Program-made: the position numbers and the translations under genes | Notes under the pieces: model-generated | Seen by the model: only the letters and a program-made list of their open reading frames with translations | Databases searched by the model: none | What the model was told of the DNA's origin: nothing | Shown: positions 1-5,637 of the stretch, piece after piece | Layout: each line of letters begins with the position of its first letter | How positions within the stretch are numbered: the first letter of the stretch is position 1 | NCBI GenBank assembly: GCA_002869095.1 | Contig: PKTO01000322.1 | Location: forward strand, 1 to 5,649 | DNA length: 5,649 nt | Direction of reading: 5' to 3' | Source: Clostridiales bacterium | GTDB lineage: Bacteria; Bacillota; Clostridia; Peptostreptococcales; BM714

Positions 1-65
1 AGGCCTTTAATGCCGCAACTGCGTACAACTTTTTTAAACTGTATTGCAAAATGAATTCATTCGCA

Positions 66-896
66 TCAATTGGTGCAATAGCATATGCCTATGGCTTTTG
101 GGCCCAGATGCGCGCCTATTACAGGCCCCAATTCTTCTATTGTTATCCGGGCGTCCGGAAAAGCCTTTCTTAGCACTTCCATGTATTCTTTGGCTTCGTC
201 CTCGCTTAGAATATGGCAAATGGACAAGATTTCGGCGTTTTGGGGTATGCCTTCAATCATTCTGCCTACGGCTTTTTTCTTGCCTCTAACTTTGTCTACA
301 GGTTCCAGCGCTCCGTCAATGAGTTCTATTATAGGCTTGACCTTGAGCAGGTTCCCAAGGAAAGCCTGGGATGGTGTGAGCCTCCCTCCCCGCTGCAGAT
401 AGTCGAGGGTTTCCACAGTGAGGCTTATGCCTGTTTTTTTCTTTTCTTTTTCTATGGCTTCGACAACAGCCTTCCTGTCATCTGTCTCTTCACACATTTC
501 CAGGAGCTTTTCAACCAATACTTTCAGGTTTGCGGCTGTTGTCCTGGAATCTACAACGCTTATTTTATCCGGTGCAATCATCTGGGCCGCCATGGATGCG
601 CTGCCAAATGTGCCGCTCAGCCTGCCTGATATTGTGATTGCTATTACCTCGTTGCCGTTTTCAACAAGTTCCCTGAAAACTTCCGCAAACGATCCCGCGG
701 ATGGCTGGGAAGTCGTTGGAAAAGACTCTGATTCCTTTAGTTTCTCAAAAAAACTCTCGAATTCTCCGGGATATCCCTCTTCCTGCACATCTCCTTCAAA
801 ATGTATTGTGAGTGGAACAATTTCTATTCCTTTGAGTTCGGCATATTCTTTTTTTATATAAGCAGTACTGTCTGTGACAATTTTTATTTTTCCCAT
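66..896 (-). CDS. DegV family protein (FakB-type fatty-acid-binding protein)
   Basis: This 276-residue protein has the normal length and full architecture of the DegV family. Seen in order: an N-terminal VTDST motif (residues 7-11), TTSQPS (61-66), the ISGRLSGTF loop (89-97), VDSRTT (115-120), TLDYLQRGGRL (163-173), LLKVKPII (183-190) and a C-terminal GPVIGAHLGPKAIG segment (257-270). In characterised members (FakB), a fatty acid sits between the two domains with its carboxylate held by Thr/Ser of the TSQPS and SG.LSGT loops. The bound acid is presented to the FakA kinase to make acyl-phosphate for phospholipid synthesis. A cytosolic location is expected; no signal peptide or membrane helix is seen. 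The stretch after VDSRTT reads AANLK, where many relatives have a glycine-rich segment, so the ligand pocket may differ. The ATG at 896 follows AAGGAGGA with a 4-5 base spacer. No FakA gene is in the window. The family call is firm; the fatty-acid ligand is inferred. Confidence 0.95.
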   Translation of the reverse strand: MGKIKIVTDSTAYIKKEYAELKGIEIVPLTIHFEGDVQEEGYPGEFESFFEKLKESESFPTTSQPSAGSFAEVFRELVENGNEVIAITISGRLSGTFGSASMAAQMIAPDKISVVDSRTTAANLKVLVEKLLEMCEETDDRKAVVEAIEKEKKKTGISLTVETLDYLQRGGRLTPSQAFLGNLLKVKPIIELIDGALEPVDKVRGKKKAVGRMIEGIPQNAEILSICHILSEDEAKEYMEVLRKAFPDARITIEELGPVIGAHLGPKAIGICYCTN

Positions 897-941
897 AAAA
901 TCCTCCTTAAGCTGTTAAATCAATCTTATCAGATTAGACCC

Positions 942-970
942 ATTCTAACAATATGGATTAAATGTGTAAA
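942..970 (-). promoter_or_regulatory. Sigma-A-type promoter for the degV-family gene
   Basis: On the minus strand, TTTACA (970-965) and TAGAAT (947-942) are separated by exactly 17 bases. Each hexamer matches the housekeeping consensus at 5 of 6 positions. Transcription would start near 935, giving a leader of roughly 40 bases before the ATG at 896. A short inverted repeat (AATCT-TATC-AGATT, 922-935) lies at the predicted start and might be an operator, but with 5-base arms this is weak. Confidence 0.6.
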
Positions 971-982
971 ATATGTTAAAAT
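954..982 (+). promoter_or_regulatory. Candidate extended -10 promoter for the small membrane protein/YbjQ unit
   Basis: The plus strand carries TGT-TAAAAT (974-982), an extended -10 element whose hexamer matches the consensus at 5 of 6. The sequence 17 bases upstream (TGGATT, 954-959) is a poor -35, as is common for extended -10 promoters. The start would fall near 989, leaving about 34 bases before the ATG at 1023. The site overlaps the opposing promoter at 942-970, so the two directions may compete for polymerase. Confidence 0.4.
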
Positions 983-1022
983 GCATTGATGACAGAATTT
1001 TCTTTCATTTGGAGGGGTGCCC

Positions 1023-1244
1023 ATGAAAACCGCAAACAAAATCATCACTGTGATCATTACACTGCTCTCGATATCGGTATTCGCGCTTTACGGCAGTTTG
1101 TTTTTTCATGGCGGCTTTACCGGAACATGCAGAACCGTCGCCATTGTTGTTTTTGCATGTCTTGTATCGGCAATGATTTACACCGGATATAAAAGGATAA
1201 GTGAAATAGAAAAGGAGGACAAGGATGATTTTAGTAAATACTGA
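1023..1244 (+). CDS. Small two-helix membrane protein of unknown function
   Basis: I do not recognise a named family for this 73-residue product. It shows two hydrophobic stretches that fit membrane helices, about residues 7-28 (IITVIITLLSISVFALYGSL) and 38-55 (TVAIVVFACLVSAMIYTG). Between them is a short loop with a single cysteine (GFTGTC). The C-terminal tail is highly charged (KRISEIEKEDKDDF) and, by the positive-inside rule, probably cytoplasmic, which would make a helical hairpin with both ends inside. The ATG at 1023 is preferred over the in-frame GTG at 1017 because the ribosome binding site GGAGGGG (1011-1017) lies 5 bases before the ATG and overlaps the GTG. Its end overlaps the YbjQ-family gene by 20 bases in another frame, so the two are almost certainly co-transcribed and translationally coupled. 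It may be a membrane partner of the YbjQ protein, but that is inference. Confidence 0.8.
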   Translation: MKTANKIITVIITLLSISVFALYGSLFFHGGFTGTCRTVAIVVFACLVSAMIYTGYKRISEIEKEDKDDFSKY

Positions 1245-1542
1245 TTATGTCAGCGATAAAAAGCTTGAAACAATCTCAATCGTCAAGGGAGCTACCGTAA
1301 GGGCCAAGCATGTCGGCAAAGACATAATGAGCGGCCTTAAAACCCTTGTAGGAGGGGAAATCGAAGCCTATATGGAAATGATGAGCGAGGCAAGAGCGAT
1401 AGCTACGGAAAGGATGGTCAAGGAAGCCGAAGGGCTTGGGGCTGACGCTGTAATAAACATACGCTATGCAACTAGCGCAATAATGCAGGGGGCGGCAGAA
1501 GTAATAGTCTACGGCACGGCAGTACGTTTCATCGAAAAATAA
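1225..1542 (+). CDS. YbjQ/UPF0145 family protein (putative heavy-metal-binding domain)
   Basis: This 105-residue protein is a full-length member of the YbjQ (UPF0145, DUF74) family, which is usually 100-110 residues. Diagnostic stretches are GLKTLVGGEIEAYMEMMSEA (residues 37-56), a following helix with AR..ATERM (56-64), GLGADAVINIRYAT (70-83) and the closing VIVYGTAVRF (93-102). The family folds as a small alpha/beta domain that forms ring-like oligomers. It is often labelled heavy-metal-binding in databases, but there is little biochemical proof and this copy has no cysteine and one histidine (residue 29), so metal binding is doubtful. The ATG at 1225 follows AGGAGG (1213-1218) by 6 bases, inside the end of the upstream membrane protein gene. 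The pairing with a tiny membrane protein suggests a role at or near the membrane, which is inference. A terminator hairpin begins 8 bases after the stop. Confidence 0.92.
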   Translation: MILVNTDYVSDKKLETISIVKGATVRAKHVGKDIMSGLKTLVGGEIEAYMEMMSEARAIATERMVKEAEGLGADAVINIRYATSAIMQGAAEVIVYGTAVRFIEK

Positions 1543-1550
1543 TAATTTGA

Positions 1551-1570
1551 CCCGGCCTTTCAAGGCCGGG
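1551..1570. terminator. Probably bidirectional intrinsic terminator between convergent units
   Basis: CCCGGCCT (1551-1558) pairs with AGGCCGGG (1563-1570) around a four-base TTCA loop, an 8-9 bp very GC-rich stem. On the plus strand it is followed by TTTGTAATATTTG, and on the minus strand by TCAAATTATTATTTTT. The T tracts are broken on both sides, but the hairpin sits exactly between the convergent stops at 1542 and 1603. The YbjQ unit and the long leftward cluster therefore probably both end here. Confidence 0.78.
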
Positions 1571-1602
1571 TTTGTAATATTTGCTTATCTGTTCTAATTC
1601 AA

Positions 1603-2493
1603 TCATGGAATCAGAAAATCAAGCGCGCCCGGGACAATTGAGAACTCAAGCGGAAATTCAACGCTCTTTTCTCCGTCGGTATCCACAAAAAGATCCTCGC
1701 TGTCTGTCCAGACTTTCAATTTGTCGGTTTTGAAATAAAGCACATTTGAATCTTTTATGTGCTGTCCCGATATCAGTTTGAAAAAAACGGCCGCCATGTC
1801 TATTATGTCGGATTTTTTGATTGCTATCACGTCAAGCAAACCGTCATTCACTTCGGCATAAGGTGCAAAATTCATGAATCCGCCTGTAGAGGATGAATTC
1901 ATCACTGCAAAAAGATAGGACTTTATTTCAAGAATATCTCCATTGTGTTCGAATTTGAATGTATAAGGCTTCTTTATTCCGTCACTGACTTCGCGGATGC
2001 CAGCCGCATAATAAGCCAGCCTCCCAAACGCAGTTTTGCTTTCGACCGGTGTTTCATACCCTACTTTCGCCATCATTCCGGCAAATGCAACATTAATAAA
2101 GAAACGGTCGTTGACTTTTCCCACATCGACAGTTTGCAGCTTGAACCTTTTTACAATATTGAAAACAGCGTCCATATCCCTCGGCAAATAAAGATAATTG
2201 GCGAAATCATTTACGGTTCCCGCCGGAATAAGCAGAATCGGGATTCTTATTCCATTGTTCATCATTATATTTACGACTTCATGAATGGTGCCGTCTCCAC
2301 CCGATACCATAACCATGTCGATATCTTTATTTGATGCGGCTTCCACGAAAGCTTTTCCCCTCTCCCCTGTTCCGTCTATTTTTTCAACGCATGAAACAAT
2401 GCCTTCCATAATCAGACGCCCCACAAGCAAATTAAGCTGCCTTTGCAGGGTCTTTCTTCCCGCATTCGGATTATTCACAATCATTATTTTCAT
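1603..2493 (-). CDS. YegS/DagK-type diacylglycerol/lipid kinase
   Basis: This 296-residue protein has the length and motifs of the bacterial diacylglycerol kinase catalytic-domain family (YegS, BmrU, DgkB). Seen: IVNNPNAG near the N-terminus (residues 5-12), the nucleotide-binding VSGGDGTIHEVVN (63-75), IPAGTVNDFAN (89-99), GGFMNFAPYAEVNDGLLDV (204-222, acidic residues expected to bind a structural metal), and VDTDGE (270-275), whose acidic residue is the likely catalytic base region. Family members phosphorylate diacylglycerol or related lipids with ATP at the inner face of the membrane, often recycling diacylglycerol to phosphatidic acid. The exact lipid cannot be read from sequence. The ATG at 2493 lies 5 bases after the nitroreductase stop and 5 bases after a weak GGTAG site; a TTG at 2505 would add four residues and overlap that gene. 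Weak initiation suggests dependence on upstream translation. It is the last gene before the terminator. Confidence 0.93.
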   Translation of the reverse strand: MKIMIVNNPNAGRKTLQRQLNLLVGRLIMEGIVSCVEKIDGTGERGKAFVEAASNKDIDMVMVSGGDGTIHEVVNIMMNNGIRIPILLIPAGTVNDFANYLYLPRDMDAVFNIVKRFKLQTVDVGKVNDRFFINVAFAGMMAKVGYETPVESKTAFGRLAYYAAGIREVSDGIKKPYTFKFEHNGDILEIKSYLFAVMNSSSTGGFMNFAPYAEVNDGLLDVIAIKKSDIIDMAAVFFKLISGQHIKDSNVLYFKTDKLKVWTDSEDLFVDTDGEKSVEFPLEFSIVPGALDFLIP

Positions 2494-2498
2494 TTTTT

Positions 2499-2999
2499 CT
2501 ACCAAATGTTTCTGTGGACACGTTCGCTGAAATAAGTGTCGTTGGCAGGCTTTTTCTCATCCGGATACCCGAGTGACACCAATGAGAAAGGAACTATGTT
2601 GTCCGGCAGTTTAAGCAGCTTTCTAAGGCCTTCCATCCTCTCTTCCCTGGGATAGACCCCCAGCCAGACAGAACCGATTCCAAGCTCTTCGGCCATAAGA
2701 AGTATATTCTGCGTTGAAGCCGAGCAATCCTGTATCCAATATCCTTCATAAAGCTGCAGATTGAGGTCTGCGCAAATGCATATCAAATGCGATGCATTCT
2801 TCACCATTGCCGCATACGGATGGAATTTGGGAATTTGCTCCTTTATATTATTGTCTTCTATTATTATAAAATGCCACGGCTGCTCGTTACCTGCGGAAGG
2901 CGCGCACATTCCGGCCTTCAAAAGCTCCATTATTTTTTCATCGTCGATTTTTTCATCCTTGTACTTTCTTATGCTCCTCCTTGTATAGATCGATTTCAC
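2499..2999 (-). CDS. Small nitroreductase-family FMN oxidoreductase
   Basis: From the chosen GTG start the protein has 166 residues, typical of short clostridial nitroreductases. Seen: RRSIRKY (residues 7-13) and APSAGNEQPWHF (33-44), both expected to contact FMN, a central SASTQNILLMAEELGIGSVW segment (93-112) and a closing ERVHRNIW. Members are usually homodimers with FMN at the interface and move hydride from NAD(P)H to quinones, nitro compounds, flavins or enones. The physiological substrate is unknown here. A longer TTG-initiated frame to 3056 would add 19 residues inside the upstream gene. I reject it because AGGGGG (3013-3008) sits 8 bases before the GTG at 2999 and the family begins at about this point. 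The start is 14 bases after the radical SAM stop, so the two genes are likely coupled. The link makes it a candidate auxiliary enzyme or electron carrier partner for the AmmeMemoRadiSam set, which is inference. Confidence 0.92.
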   Translation of the reverse strand: MKSIYTRRSIRKYKDEKIDDEKIMELLKAGMCAPSAGNEQPWHFIIIEDNNIKEQIPKFHPYAAMVKNASHLICICADLNLQLYEGYWIQDCSASTQNILLMAEELGIGSVWLGVYPREERMEGLRKLLKLPDNIVPFSLVSLGYPDEKKPANDTYFSERVHRNIW

Positions 3000-3007
3000 T
3001 GCAAGCA

Positions 3008-3013
3008 CCCCCT
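3008..3013 (-). promoter_or_regulatory. Ribosome binding site that decides the nitroreductase start
   Basis: AGGGGG on the minus strand begins directly after the radical SAM gene's TGA and is 8 bases from the GTG at 2999. This placement favours the GTG over the earlier in-frame TTG at 3056 and indicates reinitiation by ribosomes leaving the upstream gene. Confidence 0.7.
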
Positions 3014-4006
3014 TCAATCGTTCCTGATCAATATCTTTCGCCCGCACACTCTGCAAACCCCATCTTTCAAATTCCGGACTTTACCGGCATATTCGCTTCT
3101 GTCGACAATCACAGACCGGCATTCGGGACAATATGTGTTGTTGTCGATTCCCGGAACATTTCCTATATATACATTGTTCAAATGCCGCTTTGCTGTTTCC
3201 GACAAATGTTTTATTGTTTCAACCGGAGTGGGAGGATCGTTTCTCTTCCAGGCAGGGTAATACCTTGAAAGGTGCAAGGGCATGTCTTTTTTCAAATCGC
3301 CCAAATAAGAGCTCATCTCGTCCATTTCCCTTTCATCGGTATTAAGCCCTTCAATCAGAAGCGTGGTGACCTCTACATGAACATTCCTGCATGCGCGTTC
3401 TATCGTCTTCTTTACCGGATTCACCCAACCTTTGCAAATGCTTTTGTAAAAAGAATCGTTGAAAGCCTTGAGGTCTATGTTCATTGCGTCCACCTGCTCA
3501 ATAAGCGCTTCAAGAGGGTCCTGGTTTATGAATCCGTTGGTCACTAGAACCACCTTCATGCCGTGACTGCGAATGAGCTTTGCACACTTAATTATATATT
3601 CGGCATTTATCACAGGCTCGTTGTATGTGAATGCCACTCCTATTGAAACATCTTTCGAGTTTAAAGCCATTTCAAGAAGCCTTTCCGGTTCCATGTGCAT
3701 TGTTGCCGGCCTTTCATGGGCAATTCTGTAATTTTGGCAAAAATCGCATTTCAAATTGCATCCGAAGCTTCCGACAGAAAAAATTTTTTTGCCCGGATAA
3801 TAATGAAAAAGCGGTTTTTTTTCGATTGGGTCAATTCCGTAAGCGGCTATTTCGCCGTATCCCATCGCATAGAGTATTCCGCCCCTGTTTTTCCTTGAAC
3901 CGCAAATTCCTGTTTCACCCACCGACAGTTTGCATAAATGCGGACACAAAAGGCACCTGACCTGTGATTTATCCAGTTTTTCATAAAATCTCGCTTCCTT
4001 GAACAT
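3014..4006 (-). CDS. amrS: AmmeMemoRadiSam system radical SAM enzyme
   Basis: This 330-residue protein fits the radical SAM component of the AmmeMemoRadiSam system, related to pyruvate formate-lyase-activating enzymes. The N-terminal region carries CLLCPHLCKLSVGETGICGSR (cysteines 18, 21, 25 and 35). The radical SAM motif follows as GCNLKCDFCQNYRIA with cysteines 83, 87 and 90 in the CX3CX2C pattern that binds a 4Fe-4S cluster. VAFTYNEPVINAEY (residues 125-138), VVLVTNGF (152-159) and MNIDLKAFND (175-184) fit the barrel of this subfamily. The C-terminus has two CX2C pairs (293/296 and 318/321), like a zinc ribbon or a further metal site. The reaction is unknown; by family, it should cleave S-adenosylmethionine to start radical chemistry under anaerobic conditions. 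The ATG at 4006 follows AAAAGGA (4022-4016) by 9 bases and is preferred to the TTG at 4015. The partner fusion gene lies 199 bases upstream on the same strand. Confidence 0.94.
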   Translation of the reverse strand: MFKEARFYEKLDKSQVRCLLCPHLCKLSVGETGICGSRKNRGGILYAMGYGEIAAYGIDPIEKKPLFHYYPGKKIFSVGSFGCNLKCDFCQNYRIAHERPATMHMEPERLLEMALNSKDVSIGVAFTYNEPVINAEYIIKCAKLIRSHGMKVVLVTNGFINQDPLEALIEQVDAMNIDLKAFNDSFYKSICKGWVNPVKKTIERACRNVHVEVTTLLIEGLNTDEREMDEMSSYLGDLKKDMPLHLSRYYPAWKRNDPPTPVETIKHLSETAKRHLNNVYIGNVPGIDNNTYCPECRSVIVDRSEYAGKVRNLKDGVCRVCGRKILIRND

Positions 4007-4015
4007 ACAAAACAA

Positions 4016-4022
4016 TCCTTTT
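4016..4022 (-). promoter_or_regulatory. Ribosome binding site of the radical SAM gene
   Basis: AAAAGGA on the minus strand is 9 bases from the ATG at 4006. It touches the alternative TTG at 4015, which is therefore too close to be used. No convincing -35/-10 pair was found in the gap upstream, so I cannot say whether this gene has its own promoter or depends on read-through from the fusion gene. Confidence 0.6.
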
Positions 4023-4083
4023 CAAATTAATGAACAAACTATTCCTGATGCAATGCCAAAACACCGCATCCCCAATATGTTGA

Positions 4084-4188
4084 TTATCCATAGGTTTCTT
4101 GATAAGTCTGTGGATTGTTTTCTGCCGTTTTGCACATATTCACGGCTTTAATAGAAAACTATCCACACTCTCCACATTTTTATCCACA
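4084..4188. promoter_or_regulatory. Cluster of DnaA-box-like sites in the gap between the two AmmeMemoRadiSam genes
   Basis: The AT-rich 197-base gap at 4007-4205 contains a perfect DnaA box, TTATCCACA (4180-4188). It also has CTATCCACA (4159-4167, one mismatch), CTCTCCACA (4168-4176, two mismatches) and TTATCCATA (4084-4092, one mismatch). In the opposite orientation there is TGTGGATTG (4109-4117, two mismatches). Three sites fall within 30 bases in the same orientation. DnaA binds such 9-mers to start replication, to control genes or to be titrated away. Replication origins usually sit beside dnaA or other replication genes, which are absent here, so a regulatory or titration site is more likely than an origin. 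It may also hold the radical SAM gene's promoter. Function is inference from motif matches alone. Confidence 0.5.
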
Positions 4189-4205
4189 CAATATGTAGTG
4201 TAGTT

Positions 4206-5621
4206 TCAATAATGCCTGGTCACACGAAATCTCGAAATTTCATAATCCTCTTCCGGATTTATATTCGCCTTTTTCAGCGCAATGCCGATTTGCTCTTCTG
4301 CGCTGTCAATTCCGTCAAGATTTGGAAGCAACAATCCCCTCCTTATCCCTTTCTCGACGATCACACCATATTCCGCAGGGTTCAATGCTTCAATAGAATC
4401 GACCTTTTCCGGTTTTTCCAAAACATCCACAGAATACTCCAGCTCTCCAAGCTCGTCCTTGTCCACCGGCAGGAATCTAGGATCCTCCAGTCCCGCCTTC
4501 AGCGCATTTTCCCTTATTTCATCAAACAGGGTTTCCTCGGTCGGGGAAATGGTTCCTATGCATCCTCTGAGCTGGCCGTTTATCTTGAGGCTCACAAAAG
4601 CTCCCGCCTTTCTTTCAGTTAATTCATCGGGGTATTCCTCAGGCGCCGGGACCTTGTTCTTTCCAATTACACTGTTTTCAAGGGACATTCTTGCAAGTCT
4701 CACATACGCATCCTCATTGTCCCTTCTTTTTTTCAAGTATTCCCTTCTCTCTTCATACAGGGTCTCTACGATACTTTCATTATTTTCTGCCGGAACCCGG
4801 GAGATATTGAAAACCGCGACTCCATATCCGATTCCGAATGGCTTTTGATAGGAAAGAACCTCCGGATAATTTTCAATTCCGTCGAGTGCGCCAAGAAGTA
4901 TGTCTATTGACCTGAGTCCGCATTCTCCCGCAGATTCGCTTTCCTTGCTGTCAAAACGCACAATTGACCTGTAATCCTTTTTTCTTATAAGGTCAAGCAA
5001 CTTTGCATCGAAGGCAGGTCCTGAAGGATGGTATCCGTAAGGTCCGTCTTCGCTGAGCCTGTGGGACAAGTCACCGCTGGCTATTATGGATACGTTGAAG
5101 CTCTCCCCTGCCACTGCTTCCTGTATGGCCTTGCCGAAACTGTACAAATCCTCGCATGACAACATTCCATAGGTTATGTGTATAAGTTCGTAGGCTTTGT
5201 ACTTTTCTTCTATGAAATAAAGAGGCACGATTGTTCCATGGTCCAACCCTTCCTCCAGATCATACTCCCTCGCAGTCAGGTCATCGACCTTGACCGCAAC
5301 GATTGAACGCAAGCCCGCTCTCCTTATGATTTCATCTACAAGTGTTTTGTTGTTATTTTTTGCAATGAATACACCGCCTGCATTGAATTTTTCCAATGTG
5401 CCTCTCAAATGTTCCACGTAAGAGACGGCGACAGCATCCCTGAAAACCGGACCGTGTGGCGTTATTACAATTATTGTATCCGGTCTCTTTTGCCTGACGT
5501 CCTCTGCTATGTAGTCCATTGACTTTATTGTTTCGTTTATTTTTTTTTCTTCGCCTTTTCCGATTTCCTTGATTATTATAGGCGGATGAGGCATAAGATA
5601 TGCCGACAGTATTTTCCCCAT
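4206..5621 (-). CDS. amrA: AmmeMemoRadiSam fusion protein: LigB/Memo-like domain plus AMMECR1 domain
   Basis: This 471-residue protein joins two parts of the AmmeMemoRadiSam system. Residues 1 to about 275 resemble the LigB/Memo superfamily of class III extradiol dioxygenase relatives. Seen: MPHPP (10-14), VITPHGPVF (52-60), LDHGTIVPLYF (126-136), IASGDLSHRL (180-189) and ECGLRSIDILLGAL (233-246). By analogy with LigB, His12, His56 and Glu233 are candidate metal ligands and His128 or His187 a candidate catalytic residue. A charged linker, about 277-302, leads to an AMMECR1 domain, about 303-471, marked by the hallmark LRGCIG (351-356), EDPRF (379-383) and EEQIGIALKKANI (442-454). The AMMECR1 cysteine, Cys354, is a good candidate for substrate or cofactor attachment. 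Neither domain's reaction is known. It is probably cytosolic. AAAGGAGG (5637-5630) is 8 bases from the ATG at 5621, which is preferred to the TTG at 5627. The promoter lies beyond the window. Confidence 0.93.
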   Translation of the reverse strand: MGKILSAYLMPHPPIIIKEIGKGEEKKINETIKSMDYIAEDVRQKRPDTIIVITPHGPVFRDAVAVSYVEHLRGTLEKFNAGGVFIAKNNNKTLVDEIIRRAGLRSIVAVKVDDLTAREYDLEEGLDHGTIVPLYFIEEKYKAYELIHITYGMLSCEDLYSFGKAIQEAVAGESFNVSIIASGDLSHRLSEDGPYGYHPSGPAFDAKLLDLIRKKDYRSIVRFDSKESESAGECGLRSIDILLGALDGIENYPEVLSYQKPFGIGYGVAVFNISRVPAENNESIVETLYEERREYLKKRRDNEDAYVRLARMSLENSVIGKNKVPAPEEYPDELTERKAGAFVSLKINGQLRGCIGTISPTEETLFDEIRENALKAGLEDPRFLPVDKDELGELEYSVDVLEKPEKVDSIEALNPAEYGVIVEKGIRRGLLLPNLDGIDSAEEQIGIALKKANINPEEDYEISRFRVTRHY

Positions 5622-5629
5622 TTGCAAAG

Positions 5630-5637
5630 CCTCCTTT
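5630..5637 (-). promoter_or_regulatory. Strong ribosome binding site of the LigB/Memo-AMMECR1 fusion gene
   Basis: AAAGGAGG on the minus strand is a near-perfect Shine-Dalgarno sequence 8 bases before the ATG at 5621. The TTG at 5627 would be only two bases away and so is not the start. Only 12 bases remain to the window edge, so no promoter can be assessed. Confidence 0.75.

Noticed and set aside
50..61. Perfect 12-base palindrome AATGAATTCATT just after the DegV-family gene, as a terminator
   Set aside because: It is AT-rich, has no loop and no T tract follows on the minus strand, so it would make a poor terminator. The first 65 bases otherwise show no supported feature; any terminator or gene may continue outside the window.
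213..861. Long plus-strand open frames opposite the DegV-family gene
   Set aside because: They are antisense shadows of a well-supported gene, with no ribosome binding site and no recognisable motifs.
1680..1690. TATCCACA match inside the lipid kinase gene as another DnaA box
   Set aside because: It is an isolated one-mismatch site within coding sequence, with no neighbouring boxes, and is best explained by chance.
3000..3056. Nineteen-residue N-terminal extension of the nitroreductase from a TTG start
   Set aside because: It would overlap the radical SAM gene by 43 bases, and a well-placed AGGGGG site supports the GTG at 2999, which matches the usual start of the family.
4047..4070. GATGC/GCATC inverted repeat upstream of the radical SAM gene, as an operator or leader hairpin
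   Set aside because: Five-base arms with a 14-base loop are expected by chance and no further pairing extends them.
4124..4146. GCCGT/ACGGC inverted repeat in the gap between the fusion and radical SAM genes, as a terminator
   Set aside because: The stem has only 5 bp with a 13-base loop, and no T run follows in the direction of transcription.
4007..4205. Chromosomal replication origin
   Set aside because: The DnaA-like boxes are suggestive, but there is no dnaA, dnaN or other replication gene nearby and no clear AT-rich unwinding element. A regulatory or titration site is the safer reading.
4282..4848. 188-codon plus-strand open frame opposite the AMMECR1 half of the fusion gene
   Set aside because: The product is serine-rich low-complexity sequence typical of reverse-strand reading of a coding region, and it lies wholly within a gene with strong family motifs.
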